A stretch of 64,000 nt of DNA, taken from assembly GCA_027625915.1 (NCBI GenBank), contig JANTQA010000070.1, positions 10,607,001 to 10,671,000 on the forward strand. The letters run 5' to 3'. The translations under genes and the position numbers were made by a program. Below, piece by piece: positions 20,781 to 33,341 of the stretch. How positions within the stretch are numbered: position 1 is the first letter of the stretch; each line of letters starts with the position of its first letter. Source of the DNA: Anaeramoeba flamelloides (taxonomy: Eukaryota > Metamonada > Anaeramoebidae). A model generated the notes under the pieces. That model was not told the origin of the DNA. It made no database searches and worked only from the letters and a program-made list of their open reading frames with translations.

Positions 20781-23377
20781 AAGGAATTATAATTTAATAT
20801 ATTATATTTCATAATCAAACTTGGAAACTAAGGAAATAAATAATTTTATAAATAAATTTTTTAATCAATTTTTTTTTTTTTTTAATTTTAAATCAAAAAA
20901 GAACTTTATTAAAGCTTTTCAAAAGCCAATTTACAATAAATTGAAGATTATCCTTTTCAAATAATTTCATGAAAACTACTTGGAAACTAATTAGAAATTC
21001 ATTTGAACAGTAAAAAGCAATGTTAATGTTTTTAAAAAAATATTTGGGATCTTTCAGATGATTAGTTTTAAAATGACTCTCTTGAGTTTTCTGTTTAATT
21101 ACTTAGTAAAAAACAAAACGAATAGAAATATTAACAAGAAATGATATAATTATTAACTTGAAAATTTTCGAAAAGAGTTTTATTCAAAGTAATAAATGAA
21201 AAAAATATTTCAAAATACAATGATTTTTTTTTTGAAATACAAAACCCTTTTCCAGTTCAAAATGGTCTAGTTGTGATGAGTATACTACATCTGTTTAAAG
21301 GATTTGAATGGATATTTAAATAAAAAATTTATTTTGTAAATTTCCAAAATTGAAATTATTTTTTCTCATTTTTCTTTCAGTTTTTTTATTATTTTTTTTT
21401 AATACATAATTCATTTACAATTTTTTTTTAATTTTATTTGATGATAGATAATCAGTTGTTAAAAACTTGTTATGTCTAATGCTATTGAAACCATGAAAAT
21501 GGTTATAGAGAAATTCTATTCATTTCTATGGGTGAATTTTATTTGGATCTTCAATTGGAGATTAAAAACCAAATATAGATGTTTTTTTCAAAGGATCTAA
21601 AGAATTTGAGTTTTTTCAATTTTTATGAAAATCTATTGATTTATTAGTTTTATTTCTTATAAGTATCAACAATTCTTTGTATTTCGTATTCTACTTGTTT
21701 TTTTATTTGCTCTTCAAAGGTAAATTTTAAAAGATTATTAATAAATTTTAAAAAATACTGGGCACTTTGAATGAAAAAAAAATTATTTAATTAACTACAA
21801 AGAAACTCTCGTCACAATATGATCAGTTTAAAAGCAAAATTGGATTTTCATTATAGAATTAATTTATAAGGTCTGAAAATAAAACATTTGAAAATTGCCA
21901 ATATTTAGGAATAGAACTCAACCCATTTTGTGTGAAAAAAATTGACATCTTCAAAGTCTAACATTTCTGATCATTTGTTAAATGATATTAACTAAATGAG
22001 AGAAAATGTCTTTGTAATGAAAATTTCTAATTGTATATCATTACTCATAATTTTTTAATATTAAATACAATCCAAAAATAACATATTAATAGCTAATCTT
22101 GCATCCACATACACTACCCTCCACAACACAAGGTTACCTATTCAAACCAAACCTTCTAAAACTTTCCATTCCAGAAGTGAAATTGGTTTAATCTAACTCA
22201 CTCTACCCAACCAAACCCCGACAACACCCAACACACATTAACTTAACCATACACGTACCCTAACAAGTACAAACATACTCAAATATGCCCAAAAGGTACC
22301 AAAAACTCTTTAGAGTAGTTTAAAGCTGAAAATTCAAAAAAAAATATTTTGTCTGAAAGTAAAATTTTTATTTTACCATGAACACTTATCTCCTAACACT
22401 ATGCTTTTTTAGAAGTTGTTCAAAAAGTTTTTTTAGGTTGATAAAAAATTTTTAGGTCTTTTCTATTTTCGGGTATTTTCGGGAATATTTCAAACACCCT
22501 TTTTCACTAACCAAATTCGAAATTTATCTTGAAAATGTACTAAAATCAGAATTCTCTTCTGTTCACTTACTTTCTAGCTCATTTGAAAATATAATAGAGT
22601 TTATTACAAGGATACAAATATATCTTTTCAGATAAAGTGGAAAGTAAGTGATCCAATAGGGTAAACAAACTTAATTTTAATTTTGTATTGTTTTGTTGAT
22701 CATTTCAAAAATGTTTTTGTTTAAGAAATAAATGTTTTTTTTTAATTTTTCTTAAAAATCCAAAAATTCTAAAAATTGCAATTGTTTGAATTTTTGGATT
22801 TTCTTTGAATTAATTCACTTTTAAATCATTTTATATTGGCTAATATATTGTATTTCAACCCCCAGAGAATATAAATTAGGATAGTTCAAAATGAGTTTTA
22901 AAATAATTGTTTTGATCTAATGTTCTTCGTATGTTTTTGTAAAGAAATATTCAATAAATTTATTTTTTACATCGTTTTTGAAACAAATTTACCTGAAGGA
23001 AAAATGACGAACTTTTTTTTATCATAGAAATCTAATTTTGATTTTTAGAATAACCAAATTTAAATTACTGAATGAACATATACCAAAATTTTGTTGTTTA
23101 CTTTCTTTTTCATTTCAGAATTGGTAAATAAAATTTCGATTTACTTTTCGGAATTAATTGTATTATTTTTTTTTATTATTATTGTATTATTTACTCACTT
23201 AAATTCATTCTTTAATTTGGATAACCTAGACAGTACAGTTATTATTTTTAAATTCAAAACAAAAGTAAATTTGATCAAAATACACCATTCTCACCCGAAG
23301 TGGCATACTACTTTCTTTTGCAAATTGTTCAAAAAAGAGATTATTTTGATTGAAAAATAAAATTGAATTAATGTTTG
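20781..23377. other. Intergenic, convergent between SCC3 and MED31
   Basis: Mostly AT-rich, with no gene that I can support. The only outstanding part is a short C-rich, G-poor stretch at about 22095-22300 (separate entry). The open frame at 23091-23360 is Phe/Ile-rich and without family resemblance; its end abuts the 3' end of MED31. Confidence 0.35.
22095..22300 (+). other. C-rich, G-poor strand-asymmetric island
   Basis: For about 200 bases the plus strand is unusually rich in C and poor in G, with many CCAA, CACA and ACCC steps (for example CCAACCAAACCCCGACAACA). The surrounding DNA is nearly all A and T with balanced G and C. No open frame or tRNA-like arms are visible. It could be a transcribed non-coding segment, a degenerate simple repeat or a fragment of a foreign element. 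I cannot tell which. Confidence 0.5.
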
Positions 23378-23628
23378 TTATTTTTGTTTATTAATGATTG
23401 GTTCTTGGTTGTCTGTTGTTGAATTAGAATTTTCTTGTTGTTTAAGCGAGTGTTTTAATTTCTTTTTTTTCTTCTTTTCTTCAGTTCTTTGGATTTCGTT
23501 TGCTTTAAAAAATCTCCAATGATAAAATTGCTGTTGATGTATTTTGTCTGTTGTTTCAGAACCATCTAAACGATCACGAAATTCTTTTTTGAGCAACAAA
23601 TCTAAAATATACAAACTTTCAGGATAAC

Positions 23629-23661
<33 letters not shown>

Positions 23662-24069
23662 TTTAGGATATTTTGTTACAGTAAGTTTTCAACACACAGC
23701 AGCGTTCAAAAATTAAAGAGAGATCAAAAAAAAAATAAAAGTGGTTGTTGAGGAAGAGTGGATAATTACAGAATGAATTTTGAATACTGTGGTTTTTTCC
23801 AATATGTCAAATATTCGAGAAAGTTCACAAATTCCTTTTTAGAGAAATATTTTGATTGTGCAAGATCTAATTAAAAAAAAAAAAATTTAAAAGAAAAGCA
23901 ATAAAAGAAGGTTTGTCATTTTTGTGTGTTTTTTTTTGTTTTTGTTTGTTTAGTTTTGTTTTGGTTTTTTTTTAATTATTTTACAATTAAGGTAGGATGG
24001 ATTAGCAAGTGCTTGTATGAATTCTAATTCAGCAATGAATCTTGTTTGGTTCTCGTCCATTTCTGTCAT
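23378..24069 (-). CDS. MED31: Mediator complex subunit 31 (SOH1)
   Basis: MED31 is a small subunit of the Mediator middle module, which bridges transcription factors and RNA polymerase II in the nucleus. Three exons on the minus strand (24069-23985, 23866-23770, 23627-23378) join to 143 aa with GT-AG introns of 118 and 142 nt. Exon 1 reads RFIAELEFIQALANPSYLN, the hallmark of the family. The junction restores YLNYLAQSKYF. Exon 2 gives FVNFLEYLTYWKKPQYSKF, and exon 3 gives LYPESLYILDLLLKKEF and QQQFYHWRFFK. Human MED31 has the same order (ELEFVQCLANPNYLNFLAQ, YLLYWKEPEY, YPQCLHMLELL, ILHWQHY). The C-terminal tail is a Lys/Gln/Asn-rich extension. A second in-frame ATG lies four codons in. Only exon 3 stands out as an open frame, so the gene is easily missed. 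Confidence 0.95.
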
Positions 24070-26532
24070 TGGTTGATTCGAGTTTATTTTATTTCAAAAC
24101 AATCAAAAACCAAAAAATAAAAAATGAAAAAAATGAATGAAATAAAAGTTGATTTCACTACAAAAAATTGAATAGTTATTTTGAAGTTTCTCACACTTAC
24201 AAAATGTTTAAAAGATACTAAAACATTCTTGAAGTTTTGGAAAACTCGTGTGAATGGAAGTAGCTGATATGAATTATCTGAATTCCTTTTTTTGGTTGGA
24301 CAAAGATTAAAATTTTAAATTGCAAAATTGGGTTTTTAATTTTATTTCAGAAAGCTTATATTCATTTCTCTATTCAAAATTTTAATTAACAGAATCAAAA
24401 ATTTTCTTTCCAGTCAGAAGAAAAAATTAACAGAACTGTTTGAGACAAATATTTATCTGATGATTAATATATGTGGACTAACAACTAATAATGAGAAAAA
24501 AGAAAAATCAATAAAATATAATAAAGATTAAATATCTGTGCTAATGACTAATTAAGAAACAATGCATCAAACTAAATCTCGAAAACTCAAAAGAGAAGTT
24601 TTTTGGGTAGATCCCTTAGAATCCCAAATACTCTAATTGATATTGACGTATCTCTATTGATTTAAATTGTTATCAAAGAATTATAAGATCTAGAATTTAA
24701 AAACATTTATCTTAGATTGAAAATTTTAAAATTAAAAATGATATATTTAGGCACAATAAAAAAATAACTTGAAAAAAATTTTAAAGTTTCTAATTTTTTT
24801 TTCATTTGTTCTTGTGATTTTGTTAATTTTCAATCCAAATTTTGTCAAAAAAAAAATTTTGCAAAGTTTTTCTATATTTTAAAACTTTTTTAGTTTTAAT
24901 GATTAAAACAAATTTTATTTTACTGAAAATTTTTTTGATGTTCCCTTTTCACCACAAAATTATTGAAAATAGTTTATTAAATAATTTATTCATTATAAAA
25001 TATTTTATAACATCAAATAGAAATTTTTTTTTATCTATTGATTACCTTTCAATAGCAATTTATATATTTGAAATAAATAATTTAAAAATAAAAAGATAAT
25101 ATAATTAAATTTTAAAAAAATATATTTTTTTTTATACAATTTAGGAATTCGGGCAAACAAGATGAACTAAAAACTCCCCCCTTAAACAATAAAAAAAAAA
25201 AAAAAAAATTATATTTTTTTGATGGTAAAATTTGGAAATTTTTTCAATAAGATTTAATTTTCAAATTTAAATGATTTGGCCAATAGTTTGAGTCAGATTA
25301 TATTTTTTTATTTTTATTTTTTACCATTTTTAATTTTTGACTTTTTAAAATCTAGAGATAAAATAAAAAAATATTATTGAATAATAGACTGTATATCACA
25401 AATTATTAACCAAGATCTTCATTAATTTAGATTCACAACTTTAATTTTTACGAAATGTTTTATTCAAATTTTTACCAATAATAAAAATTCAAAAACAATT
25501 GTTTTTTGGTTACGGAGATTATTTTATTATCTTTGAATAATAATTAAAAGTCATTTTTTTAATATCAGATAAAGCTTTATTACTTTATCTATTAAAAAGG
25601 TTATTTATATCTAGATTTAATTCCAATGTATTAATGAAATTATTTTACAATTTTGTTTTTTGTTTTGTTTTTTCAAGTATTTTCTATTATTTAAATCGAA
25701 TTTTTGATCATTTTTCATAAAAAAATTAAAATTTGTCATTAAGAAATTGTTTTCATTTTTCTCTGAATTGGATATAAATTGAAATTTTATAAAAAAAAAT
25801 GAAAATTTTAACAGTGATATATATTTTTTATTTATATAGTTTATCATAAAATTAACAAGATTTTTTGATGGTTTTTATCAAAAAAAACATTGAATTGATT
25901 TTTGAATTATTGTTATTTCAATGAAATTTCTAATTGAAAAAAATTAAAAAAAAATAAAATCCTCATAAAAAAACTCTAAAAATGAAATAATTATTTTTAT
26001 TTTTCTAATATTTAAAAAAAAATACAATAAAATTACTTCTTTATATCTGAAATAAACTAAATTTCATAATGAATTACCCAATTTTTTTTTATTTTGTTAT
26101 TTACTATTTTTATTTAATTTTTGGATGAAAAATAAATATTTCTAGTGTATATAACTGAATATTAAATTAGTAATTTTTTTATCATTATCGATAACTTAAA
26201 TTTATAAATAAATATATTTTCAAAATTTGATTTTTAATCGGTCAATGTTTTTGAAATGGAGTATATTGTGGCCTTTTATTATAATTAAAATCGGGATTAA
26301 AGACAAATTAGAAAATAAATATTTGAATCTATTAATATCATTTTAAATAATTTCTTTTGGACTTGGTGAAATTTAGTCAAATCAAGGTTACTACTGGATA
26401 TATTGTCGATAGCAAGAATATGATCTAATTTTTTTTTTCTTATTTTATCAAAACAACGAAAATTATCAGATTGTATCAGTATAGCTGAAAATTCAAAAAG
26501 GGGTGAAATCTGGTATATATTATAAAAGAAAA
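24070..26532. other. Intergenic, upstream of MED31
   Basis: This is AT-rich DNA with long A and T runs, including an A-run at about 25190-25208. The open frames at 24842-25099 and 25617-25847 are Phe/Ile/Asn/Lys-rich, show no motif and are most likely chance. The MED31 promoter must lie at the left end, but no motif is identifiable. Confidence 0.35.
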
Positions 26533-26731
26533 TACAGTCGGTTTCAAATTTAATGCATAAATTTTCAACAAAATTTAAGGCATAAGTAAAAAATGAAATT
26601 TAAGGCACAAAATTCAAATTATAGTAAAATAATTTGTGTAAAAAAATCTAAAAATTGTGCTTTAATTTAGGATTTTTATTGTGCCTTAAATTTGGTTGAA
26701 ATTTTGTGACTTAAAAGTGGAACTAACTGTA
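26533..26731. mobile_element. Palindromic MITE family 2, copy A
   Basis: A 199-bp TA-flanked element that is almost one long inverted repeat. The left end starts TACAGTCGGTTTCAAATTTA and the right end is AAAAGTGGAACTAACTGTA. Internal AAATTTAAGGCA and TGCCTTAAATTT blocks also pair. This is the most diverged of the four copies in the window; the others are at 28747, 52108 and 52307. There is no coding capacity. The TACAGT terminus and TA flanks suggest mobilisation by a Tc1/mariner-type transposase. Confidence 0.85.
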
Positions 26732-28746
26732 TCAAGAAAATATGATGAGATTTATATCAATTCTACCCAATAATAAATATATTCTCCATAATGAAGAACC
26801 ACGGATATTGAAAAGACATATTAAAATTATCAAATTTCTCAGATAATTGTTTGTAAGCAGTATTTTTTTATACTGGGAATCATCTAAATCCAAATAAAAA
26901 TCCTTCTTTGAGGTTTAAAACAGTGATTAAGTATAAATTGATTAAGGGTGTAGATCCAAAATTTATACATTTGAAGAAAAAAGAATAATGATATTTGTCA
27001 TATTATATGAAAAAATAAAAAATTTGTTAAAAAATAGAAATCAATTTTTAAAGCGGGTAAGATAAAAAAGTTTTTAAATTAATGATTGTCTCTTATAAAT
27101 ATACACATGATCGTCTGAGGAAAAAAAATGCATAAGAAAATCATGGTATTATGATTGTAGAAACCCTTTTTGATTTCCCGGATAAAATTATAAAGTAAAA
27201 AACTCGGATTTACATGGTTATCAATGATAAAACCACCCAAAAACGTTTGAATTACTAAAACCCAAATATTTTTTCTAATTTTTTTTCAACACATTTATTT
27301 TTTCATCTTATTTTTTTCTTCTTCATTTTTTTATTTTTTTATTTTTATATACTTATTATTTCAATCTTTTTCTAAAAAAATATAAATCAAGTTTCTAATT
27401 TTTTTTGTGGGTGTGTTTGTCAATTTTTGTATTAGTTTTCACTAATTTCTCCACTTAAAAATTTACAGCAACCTAAATCATAAATATTAAGTTTAAAAGT
27501 GTAATACTTAGCAATAAACCAAGATTAAAAAAGAAAAGAAATGATTTTTTTACTGAAAATTAATGCAAAAAAATAAATTATTTTAAAAATAATGTTTCAT
27601 TTCGATGAAATTGATTATGGAATTCATTTTTAAAAGGTTAATTGTGTACTTATACAATTAGTACTTCACTAAATTTTAATGATAAAAATTTGAAATAAAA
27701 TTTACTAATCCCGTGTATCTAAAATAATAAATACAAATGATCAAAAAAAAAAAAAAACAAATTTCCTAACTTCTTTGCAATTCAAAATCATATATTTGAA
27801 TTTTTTTTTGAGTTATAAATTTCTAAATTATTATCTATGACTTTTTATAAAATAGTAAATAGTTCATAACAAACCCTACAATCTTTTATTTTGTTATTTA
27901 ACGAAAGTTATATTAATGTCCTGAATTTCAAGTAATTAAAATAAAATAAATACTCATTAATTCTTTAACTATTTTGAATTTTTTACTTCAGGTTACCTTT
28001 TTAATTTTTTTACTCTGTTTTATGAAGTTTTTTCTTGATTTGAATTTTAAGAAACTTTTTAAAAATTATTGAATTTCAAAATATTCTTTGTACCCAAATA
28101 AAAAAAGTTTATTATAACATGTTATAACTATGTTGTAAAGGTGTTATAAACGCTTAAAATGTTTTAAATTTTATAATTAAAAACTTTTATAACATAATTA
28201 TTTGTTCTAAAATATGTTATAAAATTTATTACATGTTATAAGCCTGTGCTAAGAATATTTTTTTAAAAAAATATTGAAAAAATCATCATATAAAAGGAAA
28301 TTTGTTATCAAAATGTTATATAGAAGTTCTAATAAAATTCTTTTATATGGGGTAAGGTGCTATTTCATAAAAATTTCTATTGAATTTGATAAAAATGGAA
28401 ATTTCTTCAAGGTAGTATAACTTTTTATTAGATCTATAAAAGTAAAAACAAATGAAAATTTTTTTATTTTACGACAATTCATAATAATAATTTCATTGAA
28501 AAAAATGTAAAGAAAAATATAATAATGAATTCAAAACACTTTTACTTTTTTTTTTTTTCTTTTTTGTTTAAATAAAAAATCTAAAAAGGATAAAAAAAAG
28601 CAAATGAAAAAACAAATTTATAAATACCCAAAAATCTACTTCTTGTTTCAATTTTCATAAATAACGTAAATTTTCTATTCTTAATCTATAAAGAATTAAT
28701 CTAAACATATTTGAAAAGGGTATTGATGTCTTGATAAAAAAACGTA
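26732..28746. other. Intergenic with a TGTTATAA-rich patch
   Basis: No gene is visible. At about 28103-28260 the octamer TGTTATAA or its complement TTATAACA recurs several times within 150 bp, some copies facing each other, which forms alternative hairpins. This could be a decayed palindromic element. The rest is plain AT-rich sequence. Confidence 0.35.
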
Positions 28747-28947
28747 TACAGTCAGTTCCACTTTAAAGGCACACACCTTTAACGAAATTTATGGCACAAT
28801 AAAAATCTCTAATTAAGTCACAACATTTGGATTCTAGTAAAATAAATTGTAAAAAAAAAATTCCAAAATATTGTGCTTTAATTTGAGATTTTTATTGTTC
28901 CATAAATTTCGTTAAAGGTGTGTGCCTTAAAAGTGGAACTGACTGTA
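28747..28947. mobile_element. Palindromic MITE family 2, copy B
   Basis: A 201-bp TA-flanked copy. The left end TACAGTCAGTTCCACTTTAA and the right end TTAAAAGTGGAACTGACTGTA are nearly perfect inverted repeats. The interior CTCTAATTAAG and TTTAATTTGAGA blocks pair too, leaving a loop of about 40 nt. This well-preserved copy gives the clearest view of the family's termini. Confidence 0.9.
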
Positions 28948-30135
28948 AATTCACACTTTTTTTTGCAAGTTTAACTTTTATCATAAAAAACCAATAGCAG
29001 TTATATATATAAAAATAATAATTTTAAAATTAAGCTGAAAATAGTATTTTTTTGTTAAAATAAAATAACTATAAACCTACTTCCTTAAGAGACAATGTAT
29101 TTGGTATTTTTTTGACATCTCACGATTTTTATTTCAGTGAGATCGTTTAAAAAAAAGATATTATTTTGAGTTTTCAAAATATAGGTTATTAATTTTTGTG
29201 TAAAATTTATTCAAAAATTTGTTTTAATATAAAATAAATTTCTTAACAAAAATTTATTTTTTATATGGTAGAGTCAAAAACTTTTCTTTTTTAAATTTTC
29301 TCATTCTTTGGAGAGATTAAATATTGGACTATAATTTGTTTTTTTTGTCAAATATTTTGAAGTAAACCATTTATTTCTCCAAAATTATTCCTTTGTATGT
29401 TTTTATTTTCTTTGAAATTAACTACTATTTCCCTTTTCGCTTTTTTTATTTTGAGAAATATACAGCCAATCAAACCTCTTATAAGTAAAATATAAATGTG
29501 TAAAATTTCCTGAGAAATAAATAAAAAAAACATATCAAATTAGTATATAGAGGAAAACTTTTGTTAGGGAGATTTTTGACTGTTTTTCTCTCTTTGATTG
29601 ATCGGTGCTCAAATAAACGTAGTGGGTAAATAATATTCATTAATACCCATAATGGATACACCACACCTTAACTAAAATCTTGAAATGGTGTTCAGTTTGC
29701 TCGTTTTTGAAATAGCTTAGCTTTGAAGATTCATCTGATTATTCATTTTTCTATTTGAAATATTCCTTTCTTTTTTCATTCTTACTTTTATCAAGATACA
29801 CACAATGTGTACTCTCAAGAAAAGTACCAAACAAAGAAATAGAGATTACAACTTATCGTCTACTTTGTTGAAAGAACTTTAAAAGTGTAACAAAACCTCA
29901 AGGAAGTATATTTTTTTCCACTTTGCTATTCAAATTGATGTTTAGAAAATCAGATTGAAAAACAAAAAATGAACATCTGGTAATCTTTTTTTTAACTTGC
30001 TGAATCAAAGTAATGATAAAGAAGTTTTACAACTTTCCTTCAACAATACCTTTTTAATAAATTACATTAGTTATTTTTCATTTTTTTCAATTCTTCTTCA
30101 TTTTTCAACCGCAAATAAACAGAAATTGTCTTTGA
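28948..30135. other. Intergenic, upstream of profilin
   Basis: AT-rich. A slightly less biased patch at about 29560-29900 precedes the profilin ATG and may carry its promoter, but I recognise no motif. The open frames at 29348-29664 are not supported by any family resemblance. Confidence 0.3.
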
Positions 30136-30640
30136 ATGAGCTGGCAAGAATATTTAAATCATAATCTAGTTAATACCGGAACGGTTTCTTCTGCATGCAT
30201 TTTAAGTTTAAGTGGTGAACTTTATGCTAGTTCTGAAGATTTTTCTGTACAAAACTTTTTTCCTTTTTAATTTTTATAAAAAAAATTTCGATCTAGTTCT
30301 GTTTGAACGAATCATTACCTGTTAAAAACCTTAAATTACAATTTATACAATTTGTATCTCCATATTTTCAAAATAGTTAAGTTCAGGCGAAGGGCATAAG
30401 CTTGTACAAGCGTTTGAAGATTACACAACAATTTTAGCAACAGGCTTTTATGTAAGCGAACAGAAATTCATGGTCTCAAGGGCTGAGCAAAACATGATTC
30501 TCGGAAGAGCTGGAGAGAAAGGAATCATTTGTATCAAAACAAACCAAACAATTGTCATTGGGATCTATAATGAAAACACTCTTGAAGCACTGAAAAGTGT
30601 GAAAAAGGTTGCGGGGTATTTAACCAAACAAGAATATTAA
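30136..30640 (+). CDS. Profilin
   Basis: Profilin binds monomeric actin, polyproline and phosphoinositides and controls actin assembly in the cytosol and cortex. Two exons (30136-30246 and 30377-30640) join to 124 aa, the usual profilin length. The N-terminus MSWQEYLNHNLVNTG is the classical profilin start (MSWQxYVDxxL). SACILSLSGELYASSEDFS forms the first strand pair. Exon 2 gives FEDYTTILATGFYVSEQKFMV, then ILGRAGEKGIICIKTNQTIVIGIY, which matches the MIRGKKGxGGIxIKKTxQxxVxGIY block, and a C-terminal helix LKSVKKVAGYLTKQEY. The 130-nt intron is GTACAA...TAG in phase 0 and falls at a plausible loop. No frame in the gene is long, so it is easily overlooked. Confidence 0.96.
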
Positions 30641-31880
30641 AGACATACTTTCCTTGTATTTTTTGTTTTTTCTTTTTAGGTTGTTTGCAACAAATAACTT
30701 TCTTTTTAATGATTTTATTTAAAACAATTTCAGATTGTGTTTAGTTAATAAAACAATTCTTATTTCGATTTCTTTTCTATTTTTTCCCAATCCCCAAAAA
30801 CCCTTCTTCAGAATTTTTTTTCTTTTTTAAAAATTCTTATTTTTTTTTTGTTTTATTTTTCATCCTATCTTGATTGATCCATTGGTCTTGTTTCTGACAC
30901 ACAAACACCAAATCCACATCTTTTTTTTTTTCCTTGACTTATTGGTCTTTGATATTTAAAGGGTATAAAATTTCGACTTATTATCGTTTTTTCAATTCTG
31001 GGATCTGACTTTCATTTTGGATTCTTAGATTACCCAATCATTCACCAATATAAGACAAAAAAGTACCAAACAAGAAAATGGGGCATTAACTACATTTATA
31101 AATCACAAAATCTTTCATTAATAACTCTGTTTATAAACAAGCAAAAATCTTTAATCTTTGAAAAAAAAATAAAATAAATTTATATTTAAACTCTTTATGG
31201 GTATTATTTTTTCTTAATGTATCGAAAAGAAAGAATCAAATAGTTTCAAAATGGAATATGAAATAAACAAAATGTATAAAAATTTATTTTTTTTTATAAA
31301 TCACAGAAGTGTCAAGGATTAAAATCAAACTTTTAACTTTGAAAAAAAAAACATCCTATATTTAATAATTTAATTATTTTCAATTATCTTTATGTGGCGA
31401 GTAGGATATGTATACTATTTGGTTAATGGTATTTATTCAAGCTTTTTATAATGGAAACTTCATAATTTATTAAATTTTGAGAAAAAATTAAAATTTAATT
31501 TTCAAATTTTTCTCTTTAATTTAACAAAAAATATCAAAATTGATTTGCATGGGAACAGAAAGTACTTAACAAATATAGATTCAAAAAAAAGAAAAGAAAG
31601 AAACGGAAATAGATTTTGAGATTGGGTAAATTTTTCTTAAACTAATTCCAAGGGGTACCTACCAACTTTTTTTCATTATAATTCTACTGTTAGAAAAAAA
31701 TTTTGATATGGTATGGAATAATTTTAAAAAAATGGGAAAGTAAACTCTAATTCAAAATTTTTAACACACCAAAATTCAATTTTTGAAAAAAAAAATCTTC
31801 TTTATTCTAGAATAGAATAAATATTTTATTAGACAAATTTAGTAATTGTAATGTTAACAGTGTTTTATAAATTACAATAC
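30641..31880. other. Intergenic, downstream of profilin
   Basis: AT-rich. The part at 30880-31080 is a little richer in C and G, contains two ATTGGTCTT-like words and a GGGTATAAAA box, and is the only candidate for an unrecognised small RNA or promoter here. No fold or gene family could be assigned. Confidence 0.3.
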
Positions 31881-31910
31881 TCAAAAAAAAAAAAAAAAAA
31901 AAAAAAAAAA
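31881..31910. repeat. A homopolymer, about 28 nt
   Basis: A single uninterrupted run of A, one of the longest in the window. It borders a decayed Tc1-like relic on its right. An open frame across it is an artefact of the run. Confidence 0.8.
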
Positions 31911-32130
31911 TTATCAATACTTATAAATTATGGGTTTGTTAAAAATGTTGGAGAGGCCAAAACAGATAAATACGTTGGCAAATTTGTTTCAATCCTATTA
32001 GGAATATTGATTGATCAAATGTTTAGATATCATTGACTAATTTTATTCATGTTCTTCAATTTCAAAAAACTTGAATTTAACCTAATGGCTATGATTCGAA
32101 AAAATCATTCCAGATCTACCAAAACAAGTT
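31911..32130 (+). mobile_element. Decayed Tc1-like relic, copy 1
   Basis: The block TTGGCAAATTTGTTTCAATC through TTGATTGATCAAATGTTTAG matches the relics at 49.27-49.79 kb (minus) and 53.55-54.09 kb (plus), which carry GTTGATCGATCAAATG at the same place. The downstream words CCAGATCTACCAAAACAAG correspond to CAGATCTAACTAAACCG in the 54-kb copy. The reading VGKFVSILLGILIDQM is the counterpart of IGRFVKITPTMVDRSN there, resembling the linker after the helix-turn-helix of Tc1-like transposases. Assignment to Tc1 is tentative; the three-way homology is clear. Confidence 0.5.
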
Positions 32131-33341
32131 ATGTTATTCAAACAATGAAATAAAAACAAAAACTAAAAGAGGAAAAATGATTTTTATATTTTAAAAAAAA
32201 TCAAAATTATTTTCAATTTGAATGAAATTGTATTATTGTGATTGATTGGTCTGTTTTAACTGTTTGAAAATTTTTGAATTTTTGTTAAAATATAAAAAAA
32301 AACAATTTGAAACCGTTTTTACAATTTTTTTTTATCTGATTCGAATAATGTTGTATATAAATACTCTTTTTTTATTTGTTCTTATCGAGAATTTTTCATC
32401 AAAGTTCTTATGGTTAGAAAACTTTAAGTAATAAAGAAAAAATTGAAAATAAAAAATTCCTAAAATAGTCAAAAAAAATAGATAAATTTAAGTACATAGT
32501 GTCCCACTCCTCAAATTCATGTCTAGGTTTTTTTTAATTCAAAAGAATTGGACAAAATCAAAGATTCTACTCCATTCTTTTAAATTAAAAAAACCTAACG
32601 ACGCTGGAATGTAAATTTATTAAATACAAATAGAGGAATTTTTATTTATTATTGATAATCGATCTATCAGGTTTTTACTCCTCCTGTTTCAGGAGAAGTG
32701 TCATCAAGTGTTGTTGAATGCCTAGGTTTTCTTGTGAATTTCTTTTTTATTTGTTAAGTGTTCTAGGTTTTTTTGAGGTTTTCTATATAATGTGGAAAAT
32801 CTATTTATTTTCATTAGGTTTTTTCGAGTTTTCTATTAATTTTCGAAGTGTTTTAGTTTTTTTTTGAGGTTTTCTATTTTATTTGTGAAGTGTTCTAGGT
32901 TTTTATTTCAAACAGTAAAAAAAAAATAACGAAAATCTATTGATTTTCCAAATAAACAGAAAAATCAAGAAAACCTAATGACAGTGGATAATTTTTAATT
33001 TGTTCGTGTAATTGATATTATAATTTTGTACTTAATATTCTAATTATTTTGTCTTCTTATCTCTTTTTTATTTCGTAAATTTTCTTTGATTACTCCTTTC
33101 TCTCAATAAATAAATAAATAAATACTCTATTTTCATTTTTTTTTTCATTTATATTATATTTTCTTTTCTTTTCAATTATTCAAAATAACACATTTAAGAA
33201 ACATTTTGGTTACTTCTGTCTAAATTTATTACGGGCACGATCAAAAAAGTGTGTTTGTGAAATTTTTTAAAGAAAAGAAATAGGATTTTTTTATTTTTTG
33301 AACAGATTCGTAAATTAAAACAACCCTAAAATATTTGTCAA
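32131..33341. other. Intergenic with imperfect tandem repeat
   Basis: At about 32716-32910 a unit near GTGTTCTAGGTTTTTTTGAG, followed by GTTTTCTAT, is repeated three to four times with variation. Complementary words (AAAACCTAATGACAG near 32975, AAAACCTAACGACGC near 32590) lie either side, so parts can fold back. No gene is present. Confidence 0.45.
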
